NCBI RefSeq assembly: GCF_009687845.1
Contig: NZ_BLAD01000046.1
Span: 62,001 to 126,000, forward strand
Reading direction: 5' to 3'
Source: Acrocarpospora corrugata
GTDB taxonomy: Bacteria > Actinomycetota > Actinomycetes > Streptosporangiales > Streptosporangiaceae
Length of the DNA stretch: 64,000 nucleotides
The notes under the pieces are model-generated. The model saw only the letters and a list, made by a program, of their open reading frames with translations, ran no database searches and was not told the DNA's origin. This document shows, in pieces, positions 52,844 to 61,969 of the stretch (position 1 is the stretch's first letter; every line of letters starts with the position of its first letter). A program made the position numbers and the translations under genes.

Positions 52844-54021
52844 GTGAACCTCTCGGGACGGAACGGGAAGAGGTCGAGATCCAACTGCCCCCCAGACTCG
52901 GCCGGTCCAGATCGGCCGTTCGCTCCGGATTTGATTGGTCTGCCCGGCTGGCCGGAATAGCCGGTGACAACGCGGGAGATCAGGAGGCCGGTCGCGGGGG
53001 CCAGGCCGATGCCCGCGCCTTCGTGGCCGGTGGCGTGGTAGAGGCCGGGGGCACGGGGGTCGGGGCCGATGACCGGGAGGTGGTCGGGGCAGTAGGGGCG
53101 GAAGCCGCAGTAGGCGCGGATGACCTTCCTGGTGGCGAGGGCGGGGAAGAGGGCGACCGCTTGTTCGGCGAGGCGGGCGAGGACCGGGTAGGAGACGGTC
53201 CGGTCGTAGCCGACTCTTTCGCGGCTGGCGCCGATGAGGACGGGGCCCGAGGGGGTGCCCTCGACGACCGCGGAGGTTTCCAGGCCCTCGTCTTCGCTGG
53301 CGACGTTGGTGACGTACGCGGCGGTGTAGACCTTGTGGTGGATCAGGGGTTCCGGGAGGGGCTCGGTGACGAGGATGAAGCCGCGGCGCGGGAGCACGGG
53401 GAGGGGGAGGCCGGCCAGGGCCGCGATGTCGCCCGCCCAGGTTCCCGCCGCGTTGACGACGGCTCCGGCGGGGAGGTCGCCCTCGTCGGTGCGGACTCCG
53501 GTGATCCGGTCTCCCGATCGGGTGAAACCGGTCACCCGTACTCCCGTACGGATCTGGGCGCCGGAGGCGTGGAGCAGGCGGGCGGCGGCGAGCATGGGCT
53601 GGACCTGGGCGTCCTGCGGGTAGTAGACGCCGCCGGCCAGGCCGCGCGCGATGTTCGGCTCGTATTCCTCCGGCGTGACCACCTCGGCGCGCACCCCGCT
53701 GGACTCCTGCTTGGCGGCGAGACCGGTGAGCGCGGTCAGCACCTCGGGGGTCTCCGCGACGACCAGGCCGCCCTTGGGCTCGTACTCGAAGCCGCCGACC
53801 TCGGCGGCCAAGTCGGACCAGAGCCCGGCGGACAGCGACGCCAGATCGAGCTCAGGACCGGGCTCCTTGTCGGAGACCAGGACATTGCCCTCTCCGGCCC
53901 CCGTGGTCCCGCCCGCGACGGCCCCCTGGTCGACCACGGTGACGCTCAGCCCGGCTCGCGCGGCGTAGTAGGCGCAGGCCGCCCCCACCACCCCCGCCCC
54001 GATCACCACGACGTCCGGCAT
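52840..54021 (-). CDS. D-hydroxyproline dehydrogenase, DAO-type FAD subunit
   Basis: A 393-residue D-amino-acid-oxidase-family flavoprotein. VVVIGAGVVGAACAYYAARA is the FAD-binding motif, GEGNVLVSDKEPGPELDL and FRPYCPDHLPVIGP are typical of HcnC/LhpB/SoxB subunits, and GHEGAGIGLAPATG closes the FAD site. It is the first gene of the operon. Oxidises cis-4-hydroxy-D-proline to the pyrroline imine (inferred from cluster). Confidence 0.88.
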   Translation of the reverse strand: MPDVVVIGAGVVGAACAYYAARAGLSVTVVDQGAVAGGTTGAGEGNVLVSDKEPGPELDLASLSAGLWSDLAAEVGGFEYEPKGGLVVAETPEVLTALTGLAAKQESSGVRAEVVTPEEYEPNIARGLAGGVYYPQDAQVQPMLAAARLLHASGAQIRTGVRVTGFTRSGDRITGVRTDEGDLPAGAVVNAAGTWAGDIAALAGLPLPVLPRRGFILVTEPLPEPLIHHKVYTAAYVTNVASEDEGLETSAVVEGTPSGPVLIGASRERVGYDRTVSYPVLARLAEQAVALFPALATRKVIRAYCGFRPYCPDHLPVIGPDPRAPGLYHATGHEGAGIGLAPATGLLISRVVTGYSGQPGRPIKSGANGRSGPAESGGQLDLDLFPFRPERFT

Positions 54022-54025
54022 GCAG

Positions 54026-54044
54026 GTAAAATGTCATATTTCAC
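54026..54044 (-). promoter_or_regulatory. Operator-like dyad upstream of the hydroxyproline operon
   Basis: A 19-base imperfect palindrome beginning GTAAAATG and ending TTTCAC, in an AT-rich patch 5 bases upstream of the first gene. It is the expected place for binding by the FCD-type GntR regulator at the end of the operon. The dyad matches at about 14 of 19 positions. Confidence 0.45.
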
Positions 54045-54107
54045 CATAAGAATGCAAGAGTTCCGCCGCACGTCAGGGGCAAAACCGGGACCGCGCCCCT
54101 GGACACC

Positions 54108-54121
54108 TACGATGTCAGGCG
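54108..54121 (+). promoter_or_regulatory. Leaderless promoter of ctaA
   Basis: TACGAT (54108-54113) followed by seven bases and GTG 54121 fits a -10 element with transcription beginning at the start codon. No Shine-Dalgarno sequence is present. Confidence 0.5.
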
Positions 54122-55107
54122 TGAACCTGCGTACACTCCACCACTCTTTCTGGTCGCCCACTCAGCGGAGCATGCGTTCGTGGGCGCTCGCGGCGGTCGT
54201 GGTCAACGCGGGCATCACGGTCACCGGCGCGGCCGTCCGGCTGACCGGCTCCGGCCTCGGCTGCCCGACCTGGCCGCGCTGCACCCCGGACAGCTTCGTC
54301 CCGGTCGCGCACCCCGAGATCTCCCCGATCAACACCGCGATCGAGTTCGGCAACCGCATGCTGACCTTCCTGGTCCTCGCGGTCGCGATCGCCTGCTTCC
54401 TGGCCGCGCTCCGCCTCACCCCGCGCCGCCCCGCCCTGCTCAAACTGGCGATCCTGCAGCCGGCCGGCGTGCTCACCCAGGCCCTGTGGGGCGGCCTGGT
54501 GGTCCGCAGCGCGCTCAACCCGGTCACGGTCAGCGTGCACTTCCTGGTCTCCATCGGCATGATCGCCGCCGCCTGCGCCCTGTACGCCCGCTCCGGCGAA
54601 GGCGACAACCCCCCGCAGCGCCTGGTCCACCGCGACATCCGCACCCTCGGCTTCGTCCTGACCGGCTCGGTCCTGGCCCTCCTGGTCGCCGGCGTCGTCG
54701 TCACCGGCACAGGACCGCACTCGGGCGACGAGGCGGCCTCCCGCTTCTCCTTCGACATCGAGACGGTCGCCCGCGTCCACGCCGACCTGGTCTGGGTCGC
54801 CGTCGGCCTCACCGTCGCCCTGGCCTTCGCCCTGCACGTCACCAACGCCCCCGGCCTGGCCCGCCGCGCGGCCCTGATCCTGTTCCTGGTGGAACTGGCC
54901 CAGGGCGTCATCGGCTATGTCCAGTATTTCCTGGCCGTCCCCGCCGTCCTGGTCGGCCTCCACGTCCTCGGCTCCACCCTGGTCTGGATCGCCACCCTGC
55001 GCGTGGTCTTCCTGCTGCGCGACCGCGGCCCCCTGCCGAACTCCGCCGGCCTGAACGCCGCGGCCGTCAACGCGGGGAAGCGCGTGACATCGCCCTCGTC
55101 GCCTTAG
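54121..55107 (+). CDS. ctaA: Haem A synthase (COX15/CtaA)
   Basis: A 328-residue protein with eight predicted helices that oxidises the haem O methyl group to make haem A. GSGLGCPTWPRC gives the first-loop Cys pair, and the haem-ligand His residues lie in helices such as VSVHFLVSIGM, ETVARVHADLVWV and VGLHVLGSTLVW. The start is GTG 54121; ATG 54112 is an alternative. Works with ctaB (60787-61728). Confidence 0.9.
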   Translation: MNLRTLHHSFWSPTQRSMRSWALAAVVVNAGITVTGAAVRLTGSGLGCPTWPRCTPDSFVPVAHPEISPINTAIEFGNRMLTFLVLAVAIACFLAALRLTPRRPALLKLAILQPAGVLTQALWGGLVVRSALNPVTVSVHFLVSIGMIAAACALYARSGEGDNPPQRLVHRDIRTLGFVLTGSVLALLVAGVVVTGTGPHSGDEAASRFSFDIETVARVHADLVWVAVGLTVALAFALHVTNAPGLARRAALILFLVELAQGVIGYVQYFLAVPAVLVGLHVLGSTLVWIATLRVVFLLRDRGPLPNSAGLNAAAVNAGKRVTSPSSP

Positions 55108-55163
55108 CCCTATGATCGCCGCAATAGCTTTTCGCTACTTTGGCGTGGGATTGGGAGAAGGTC

Positions 55164-55958
55164 GTGGACGACCTCCAGCGGGTTCCGGACGGCATCAACT
55201 CACAGGTGCCGAGTTCGGCCCGGGTCTATGACTACCTTCTCGGCGGGAAGGACAACTACGCCGTCGACCGGGCGATCGGGGAGCGGCTGCTGACGGTCGC
55301 GCCGGACACCCGTTCGGTCGTCCGGGCCAACCGGGCCTTCCTCGCCCGGGCCGTCCGGCTGCTCGCCGAGCGCGGCGTCACCCAGTTCATCGACCTGGGC
55401 ACCGGCATCCCCACCTCGCCGAGCGTGCACGAGGTCGCCAGGGAGACCCATCCCGACGCCAGGATCGTGTACGTGGACAACGACCCCCTGGTCAAGGCGC
55501 ACAACGACGCCCTGCTCGCCACCGACGACGGGGTGATCATCCTGGAGGCCGACATCCGCCGGCCGGAGGACATCGTCGGGCACCCCGACGTGACGAAGCT
55601 CATCGACTTCGAGCGGCCGGTCGGCGTGCTCCTGGTCGCCGTCCTGCACTTCGTCTCCGACGTGGAGGGCGCGTACCGGATCCTGTCCGGGCTGCGCGGC
55701 AGGATGGCCCCGGGCAGCTACCTGGTGCTCTCGCACAGCAGCTCCGAGAGCGAGCCGGAGGTGCTGGCCCAGCTCCAGGCGTCCACGGCCGGCAGTCCGG
55801 CCCAGACCACCTTCCGCTCCCACGAGGAGATCCTCGCCTTCTTCGAGGGCTTCGAGCTGGAGGAGCCGGGGCTGGTCCCCGTCCAGCGGTGGCGTCCGGC
55901 CATGGACTCCATCAGCACCCGCCTCATCGTCGAAGGCGCGGTCGCGAAGAGACCATAA
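55164..55958 (+). CDS. DUF574 SAM-dependent methyltransferase
   Basis: A 264-residue protein of the Methyltransf_19 (DUF574) family, abundant in actinomycetes. SARVYDYLLGGKDNYAVDRA is the hallmark N-terminus; FIDLGTGIPTSPSVHEV is the SAM motif; YVDNDPLV follows. GTG 55164 has GGGAGAAGG upstream; TTG 55140 is an alternative. TATGAT at 55111-55116 may be its -10. Substrate unknown; family members are often near regulatory genes. Confidence 0.88.
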   Translation: MDDLQRVPDGINSQVPSSARVYDYLLGGKDNYAVDRAIGERLLTVAPDTRSVVRANRAFLARAVRLLAERGVTQFIDLGTGIPTSPSVHEVARETHPDARIVYVDNDPLVKAHNDALLATDDGVIILEADIRRPEDIVGHPDVTKLIDFERPVGVLLVAVLHFVSDVEGAYRILSGLRGRMAPGSYLVLSHSSSESEPEVLAQLQASTAGSPAQTTFRSHEEILAFFEGFELEEPGLVPVQRWRPAMDSISTRLIVEGAVAKRP

Positions 55959-56023
55959 GATCTGCCGCCATTTGACCCCTGGCAGAGCCTGCCGCATGCC
56001 CGAGATGCGTAGTTTTAGGATCT

Positions 56024-57841
<1,818 letters not shown>

Positions 57842-57981
57842 CCCGCGCGAGGGTGGTACTGGCGTTCCTAGGCAGAACACGGCCAGTCCACCGGGCCTCA
57901 GACAGCCTCCGGCGGTGTTTACGTGAGGAGCGGGCGAAAAATGCCTGCCTTCGCGAATCATCCATTAAAGGGGGCATTGGG

Positions 57982-58632
57982 GTGGACTGCACCTGCACGA
58001 CGGAGCCGAACGAGAGCGGGACCGCGCTCGACTCCCTCTGCGCCGAGCTTGAGACGATCAACCGTGACGACTCCGGCGGACGGCTGGCCGAAGGGACCGG
58101 CGACGAACCCGCCACCCGCCTCGCGCGCACCATCAACGCCGCCCTGGACCGGCTGGAGCGGGCCGAGGTGCGGGCCGAGGCGATGCTGGACCAGCAGCGC
58201 CGTTTCGCCGCCGACGCCGCGCACGCCATGCGCACGCCCGTGGCCGCGCTCCGCGCGGAACTGGAGGTGGCCCAGCTGCACCCCGACCAGACGGACCTGG
58301 GCGAACTGGTCGGCAGGACGCTGTGCGCCGTGGACCGGCTCCAGGAGGTCCTGGAGAAGCTGCGGGTGCTCTCGATGCCGTCGGCGGTGCCGTGCGAGCC
58401 GAAAGAGAGCGCCGTGCACATCCAGATAGACCAGGTCACCGGCGAGCTGTCGGTCACCATCACCGGGGTGACGGCGGTGCCGGACACCGGCCGCCTGGAC
58501 ACCAACGGGAACGCCGACCTCGACCTGGCCCTCAGCCAGGTGATCGCCCGCGCCCAGGGTGTGCTCCCGGTGGACTTCTCCCCCACTGGGGGCAAGCGCT
58601 TCACCCTGAGATTGCCTATCTCCGGCACTTAG
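57982..58632 (+). CDS. Orphan histidine-kinase DHp-like protein lacking sensor and ATPase domains
   Basis: A 216-residue protein from GTG 57982 (GGGGG upstream). It starts at the tail of a HAMP-like region (LARTINAALDRLERAE), then a DHp helix with H-box DAAHAMRTPVAALR (His81) and its second helix. Where a HATPase domain should follow there are no N, G1 or F boxes; only a final strand-like KRFTLRLPISG remains after DFSPTGG. It cannot autophosphorylate by itself. It may be a phosphotransfer/dimerisation relic or have lost its domains recently. It directly precedes an MmyB-type regulator. Confidence 0.65.
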   Translation: MDCTCTTEPNESGTALDSLCAELETINRDDSGGRLAEGTGDEPATRLARTINAALDRLERAEVRAEAMLDQQRRFAADAAHAMRTPVAALRAELEVAQLHPDQTDLGELVGRTLCAVDRLQEVLEKLRVLSMPSAVPCEPKESAVHIQIDQVTGELSVTITGVTAVPDTGRLDTNGNADLDLALSQVIARAQGVLPVDFSPTGGKRFTLRLPISGT

Positions 58633-58691
58633 GTCGTTATTTGCCCCGGTCTATACCGTTTGCTAGCTGCACGGATGCGATGATCGGGTGA

Positions 58692-59567
58692 ATGAGGCAG
58701 CCGAACGAGCTTCGCGAATTTCTGCGCTCGCGCCGGGCCCGCCTTTCCCCGGCTGAGGTGGGCCTGCCCCCGGGCCGCGGCGGTCGCCGCGTGGACGGGC
58801 TGCGCCGCGAGGAGATCGCGATGGCCGCCGGGGTGAGCGTGGACTACTACACCCGGCTGGAGCAGGGCCGCGCCGGGAACGTCTCCGACCAGGTGCTGGG
58901 CGCGGTCGCCGACGTGATGCGGCTGAACGCGGCGGAACGCAGCCACCTGATGGATCTCGTCAGGCCCGCGACGGCGGTGGCCCGGCCGGTCCACCGCCGC
59001 TCCGTCCTGCACGCGCTGCTGCACTCCCTCGGCCCGGTCCCCGCGCTCCTGCAGACCACCCCGATGGACATCGTCGCGATCAACCGGATGGGCAGGGCGC
59101 TGCTGGACGACTTCGGCGCGATGCCCCGCGCCGAGCGCAACCTGGCCCGCTGGATCTTCCTCAACCCCAAGGCGAGGATCGTCTATCCGGACTGGGCGGA
59201 GGTGGCCTCGACGAAGGTCGCCTTCCTGCGCACCGCACTCGGCCACGACCCCGGCGACACCAGGCTGCGGGACCTCGTCGACGACCTGATGGAGCGCTCC
59301 CCCGAGTTCGCCCGGTTCTGGGCCGACTACCGCGTCGTCTACTGCACGTACGGCACCAAACGCCTCCATCACCCGGACGTCGGCACCATGACCCTCGACT
59401 TCGAATCCCTGGTCCCCGCGGCCGACCCGGACCTGCACCTGATCATCTACACGGGCTCACCCGGTTCACCGTCGGCGGAGAAGCTGACCGAGCTGGCCGA
59501 CCGGCTTCAGATCGGCGGCGGGTACTGCGTGCCCGGCGGCACGTTCGGCGGGGCGCCTGGGGCGTAG
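58692..59567 (+). CDS. XRE-family regulator with MmyB-like ligand domain
   Basis: A 291-residue protein from ATG 58692. The N-terminal helix-turn-helix reads LRREEIAMAAGVSVDYYTRL; residues about 105-285 form the MmyB-type PAS-like domain (PMDIVAINRMGRALLDDF, NLARWIFLNPKARIVYPDW, LRDLVDDLMERSPEFARFW). Such regulators are widespread in actinomycetes, often controlling nearby oxidoreductases. The 3' end overlaps the convergent PrsW gene by 61 bases. Confidence 0.85.
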   Translation: MRQPNELREFLRSRRARLSPAEVGLPPGRGGRRVDGLRREEIAMAAGVSVDYYTRLEQGRAGNVSDQVLGAVADVMRLNAAERSHLMDLVRPATAVARPVHRRSVLHALLHSLGPVPALLQTTPMDIVAINRMGRALLDDFGAMPRAERNLARWIFLNPKARIVYPDWAEVASTKVAFLRTALGHDPGDTRLRDLVDDLMERSPEFARFWADYRVVYCTYGTKRLHHPDVGTMTLDFESLVPAADPDLHLIIYTGSPGSPSAEKLTELADRLQIGGGYCVPGGTFGGAPGA

Positions 59568-60730
59568 CCGGGCGGCGGCACGCCGCGCGCCGCCGAAGCC
59601 TGGTGGCGTTCCGGGATCGGGAAGCCGGCGCGGGCGTGCGCCATGAGGTCGGCGAAGGAGCGCTGCTTGGCGCGGAAGGCGGCCTCGTTGACGCCGCCGC
59701 GGACCGCGCGCTCGTGCAGCAGGCCGAGCTCGGTGGCGGCGAGCTGGTAGTCGCTCATGGCCTGCACCCCGGCCTTGCCGCCGTGGGCCTTGGCCCACTG
59801 CCGGGCCTGCCTGCGCTTCTCCAGGGAGGACAGCATGAAGATGTCGGAGGCGTTGATGAGCCCGTTCGCCTCGTACGGCGGCAGGTAGGTGTGGATCAGC
59901 CCGACGATCCGCTTCCGGTCCCGGACGATCACCCACAGCTCGACGAACAGCAGCGCCATCAGCAGCAGGTAGGCCACCGCCAGCCCCTGGAAGCCGCCGA
60001 AGGAGGCCAGCCCGTTCCACAGCCCGTGCAGCGCCATCGCGCCCAGCCAGCCCAGCACGATCACCCAGACCCCCCGCGGGCCCTTGTGCAGCGCCGCGTA
60101 CGCCACCGCGATGCCGATCATCGAGGTGAACAGCGGATGCGCGAACGGCGAGAGCACCCCGCGCAGCACCACCGTGGCGGCCAGCCCCTCCGGCCCGTTG
60201 TCGGCGAGCGCGGCCAGGTAGTAGCTGACGTTCTCCGACATCGCGAAGCCGAGGCCGACCATGCTGGCGTAGATGATCCCGTCGGTGGGCCCGTCCAGCT
60301 CCTGCCGCCTGAACCGCAGCAGCCCGAGCAGCACCAGGCCCTTCATCGTCTCCTCGACCAGCGGCGCGGCGAAGGTCGCGACGTAGTTGCGCGCCGTGAC
60401 CGCGTCCCCGAGCCGGTCCTCCACGTAGATCAGGTTGAGCGAGTTCAGGATGCCCGCGATCAGGACCGCGATGCCCGCCCCCCAGGCGAACGCGAAGATC
60501 AGGTTGCTGCGCGGCTCGGGTTCCATCCGGTCCAGCGCCAGCACGCCCGCGAGCAGCAGCGGCACCGGCGCGATGGCCAGCGCCAGCGCGATGAAGAACT
60601 GGACCGGGTCCCCGTTGAGGATGTCGAACGAGAAGGACACCAGGGCACAGATCCCCGCCACGACGAGACCGATGATCAGGCCGATCGACGGGCGTTCCCT
60701 CAGCACCGCGCGCGGATCAAGGCTCGCCAT
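59507..60730 (-). CDS. PrsW-family intramembrane protease
   Basis: A 407-residue membrane protein from ATG 60730 with about eight helices in the first 250 residues. It has the PrsW/CAAX-protease-like motifs VEETMKGL (Glu-Glu), FAMSENVSYY (Glu-Asn) and SPFAHPLFTSMIG plus MALHGLWNG (His). A 130-residue cytoplasmic tail with a coiled-coil-like ARQWAKAHGGK stretch and a Pro/Gly-rich end follows. PrsW cleaves an anti-sigma factor in Bacillus; the target here is unknown. Confidence 0.85.
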   Translation of the reverse strand: MASLDPRAVLRERPSIGLIIGLVVAGICALVSFSFDILNGDPVQFFIALALAIAPVPLLLAGVLALDRMEPEPRSNLIFAFAWGAGIAVLIAGILNSLNLIYVEDRLGDAVTARNYVATFAAPLVEETMKGLVLLGLLRFRRQELDGPTDGIIYASMVGLGFAMSENVSYYLAALADNGPEGLAATVVLRGVLSPFAHPLFTSMIGIAVAYAALHKGPRGVWVIVLGWLGAMALHGLWNGLASFGGFQGLAVAYLLLMALLFVELWVIVRDRKRIVGLIHTYLPPYEANGLINASDIFMLSSLEKRRQARQWAKAHGGKAGVQAMSDYQLAATELGLLHERAVRGGVNEAAFRAKQRSFADLMAHARAGFPIPERHQASAARGVPPPGYAPGAPPNVPPGTQYPPPI

Positions 60731-60786
60731 TCCGCGAGCGTAACCGACCCGCAACGTCCTGTCCGCTCCGGTGTGCCAGATTCTCC

Positions 60787-61728
60787 TCACACCAGCAGGG
60801 AGTCCACCGCGACGGCCAGGAACAGCAGCGCCAGGTAGATGTTCGACCAGTGGAAGAAGCGCATCGGCCGCAGGTCGACCCCGGTCTTGCCGGCGTTGAG
60901 GCGGTGCCGCAGCGCGTACACCTCGAACAGGCAGGCGGCGCCGAGCGCGGCGGCGACGGCCGGGTAGAGCGGGCTGGTCGAGGCGATCGGCCAGAGCAGC
61001 AGCGAGCAGAGCACGGTGGCCCAGGTGTAGGCGATGACCTGGCGCACCACCACCCGGTCGGAGGCGACCACGGGGAGCATCGGCACCGACGCGGCGGCGT
61101 AGTCCTCGCGGTAGCGCATGGCCAGCGTCCAGGTGTGCGGCGGCGTCCAGAAGAACACCACGCCGAACAGCACGACCGGCGCCCAGGCCAGCTCGCCGGT
61201 GATCCCGGCCCAGCCGATCAGCACCGGCATGCAGCCCGCGATGCCGCCCCACACGATGTTCTGCGAGGTGCGCCGCTTCAGGATCATCGAGTAGACCAGG
61301 ACGTAGAACAAGATGGCGCCCAAGGACAGCCAGGCGGCGAGCCAGTTGACCGTCAACCCCAGGCCAAGGGTGGACAGCGCGCCCAAAATCACGCCAAAGA
61401 TCAGCGCGCCGCGCGGGGAGACCTGGTGGCGGGCCAGCGGGCGGCGGCGGGTACGCCGCATCACCTCGTCGATGTCCCGGTCGATGTAGCAGTTCAGCGC
61501 GTTCGCGCTGCCCGCCGACAGGGTGCCGAAGAGCATCGTCCAGGTGGCCGGCCACAGGTCGGGAAGGCCCCGGGCGGCCAGGAACATGACGGGCAGCGTG
61601 GTGATCAGCAGCAGCTCGATGATCCGCGGCTTGGTCAGCGCCACATAGGCCCGGACGACCTCGCCGACGGTGCGGCGGGCCGTTCTCGCGGCCCCAGCCG
61701 GGGCCATCGTCGGGTTGTTCGTCAGCAC
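60787..61728 (-). CDS. ctaB: Protoheme IX farnesyltransferase
   Basis: A 313-residue prenyltransferase (haem O synthase) with nine predicted helices. The first Asp-rich motif is [15 protein letters not shown]; the second is [36 protein letters not shown] is the family N-terminus. GTG 61728 is chosen with GGAAG upstream; ATG 61706 (MAPAG) is an alternative. With ctaA it makes haem A. Divergent from tkt. Confidence 0.92.
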   Translation of the reverse strand: MLTNNPTMAPAGAARTARRTVGEVVRAYVALTKPRIIELLLITTLPVMFLAARGLPDLWPATWTMLFGTLSAGSANALNCYIDRDIDEVMRRTRRRPLARHQVSPRGALIFGVILGALSTLGLGLTVNWLAAWLSLGAILFYVLVYSMILKRRTSQNIVWGGIAGCMPVLIGWAGITGELAWAPVVLFGVVFFWTPPHTWTLAMRYREDYAAASVPMLPVVASDRVVVRQVIAYTWATVLCSLLLWPIASTSPLYPAVAAALGAACLFEVYALRHRLNAGKTGVDLRPMRFFHWSNIYLALLFLAVAVDSLLV

Positions 61729-61904
61729 CGTCAAGGCGCTTCCAGCACGTGCGGGGTCAACGCGTAACCTCTGATTAGAGCGGATCTCCGGACAGCCGCC
61801 GGCAACTTGAGGACTCACTGTAGCCCCGGGATCCGGCGGTCCCTGAATCGGGGCTGCTCAGGTCGGATCGAGGGCGGTCTACCGAACGGTACGGCAGCCG
61901 ACCC

Positions 61905-61910
61905 GTTAGG
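61905..61910 (+). promoter_or_regulatory. Candidate -10 of the tkt promoter
   Basis: TAGGGT lies 60 bases before the TTG start in the 241-base ctaB-tkt divergent gap. No clear -35 is seen. Nothing else stands out in the gap. Confidence 0.35.
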
Positions 61911-61969
61911 GTCCGGTGTGGGCGGGAATTGCCAAAACCGGTGCGAAAAAACCAGAGGGGATCGAGCAG

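Noticed and set aside
53023-54111. Long extension upstream of ctaA on the plus strand
   Set aside because: Gly/Asp/Val-rich antisense of the DAO-type gene; ctaA homology begins only after 54112.
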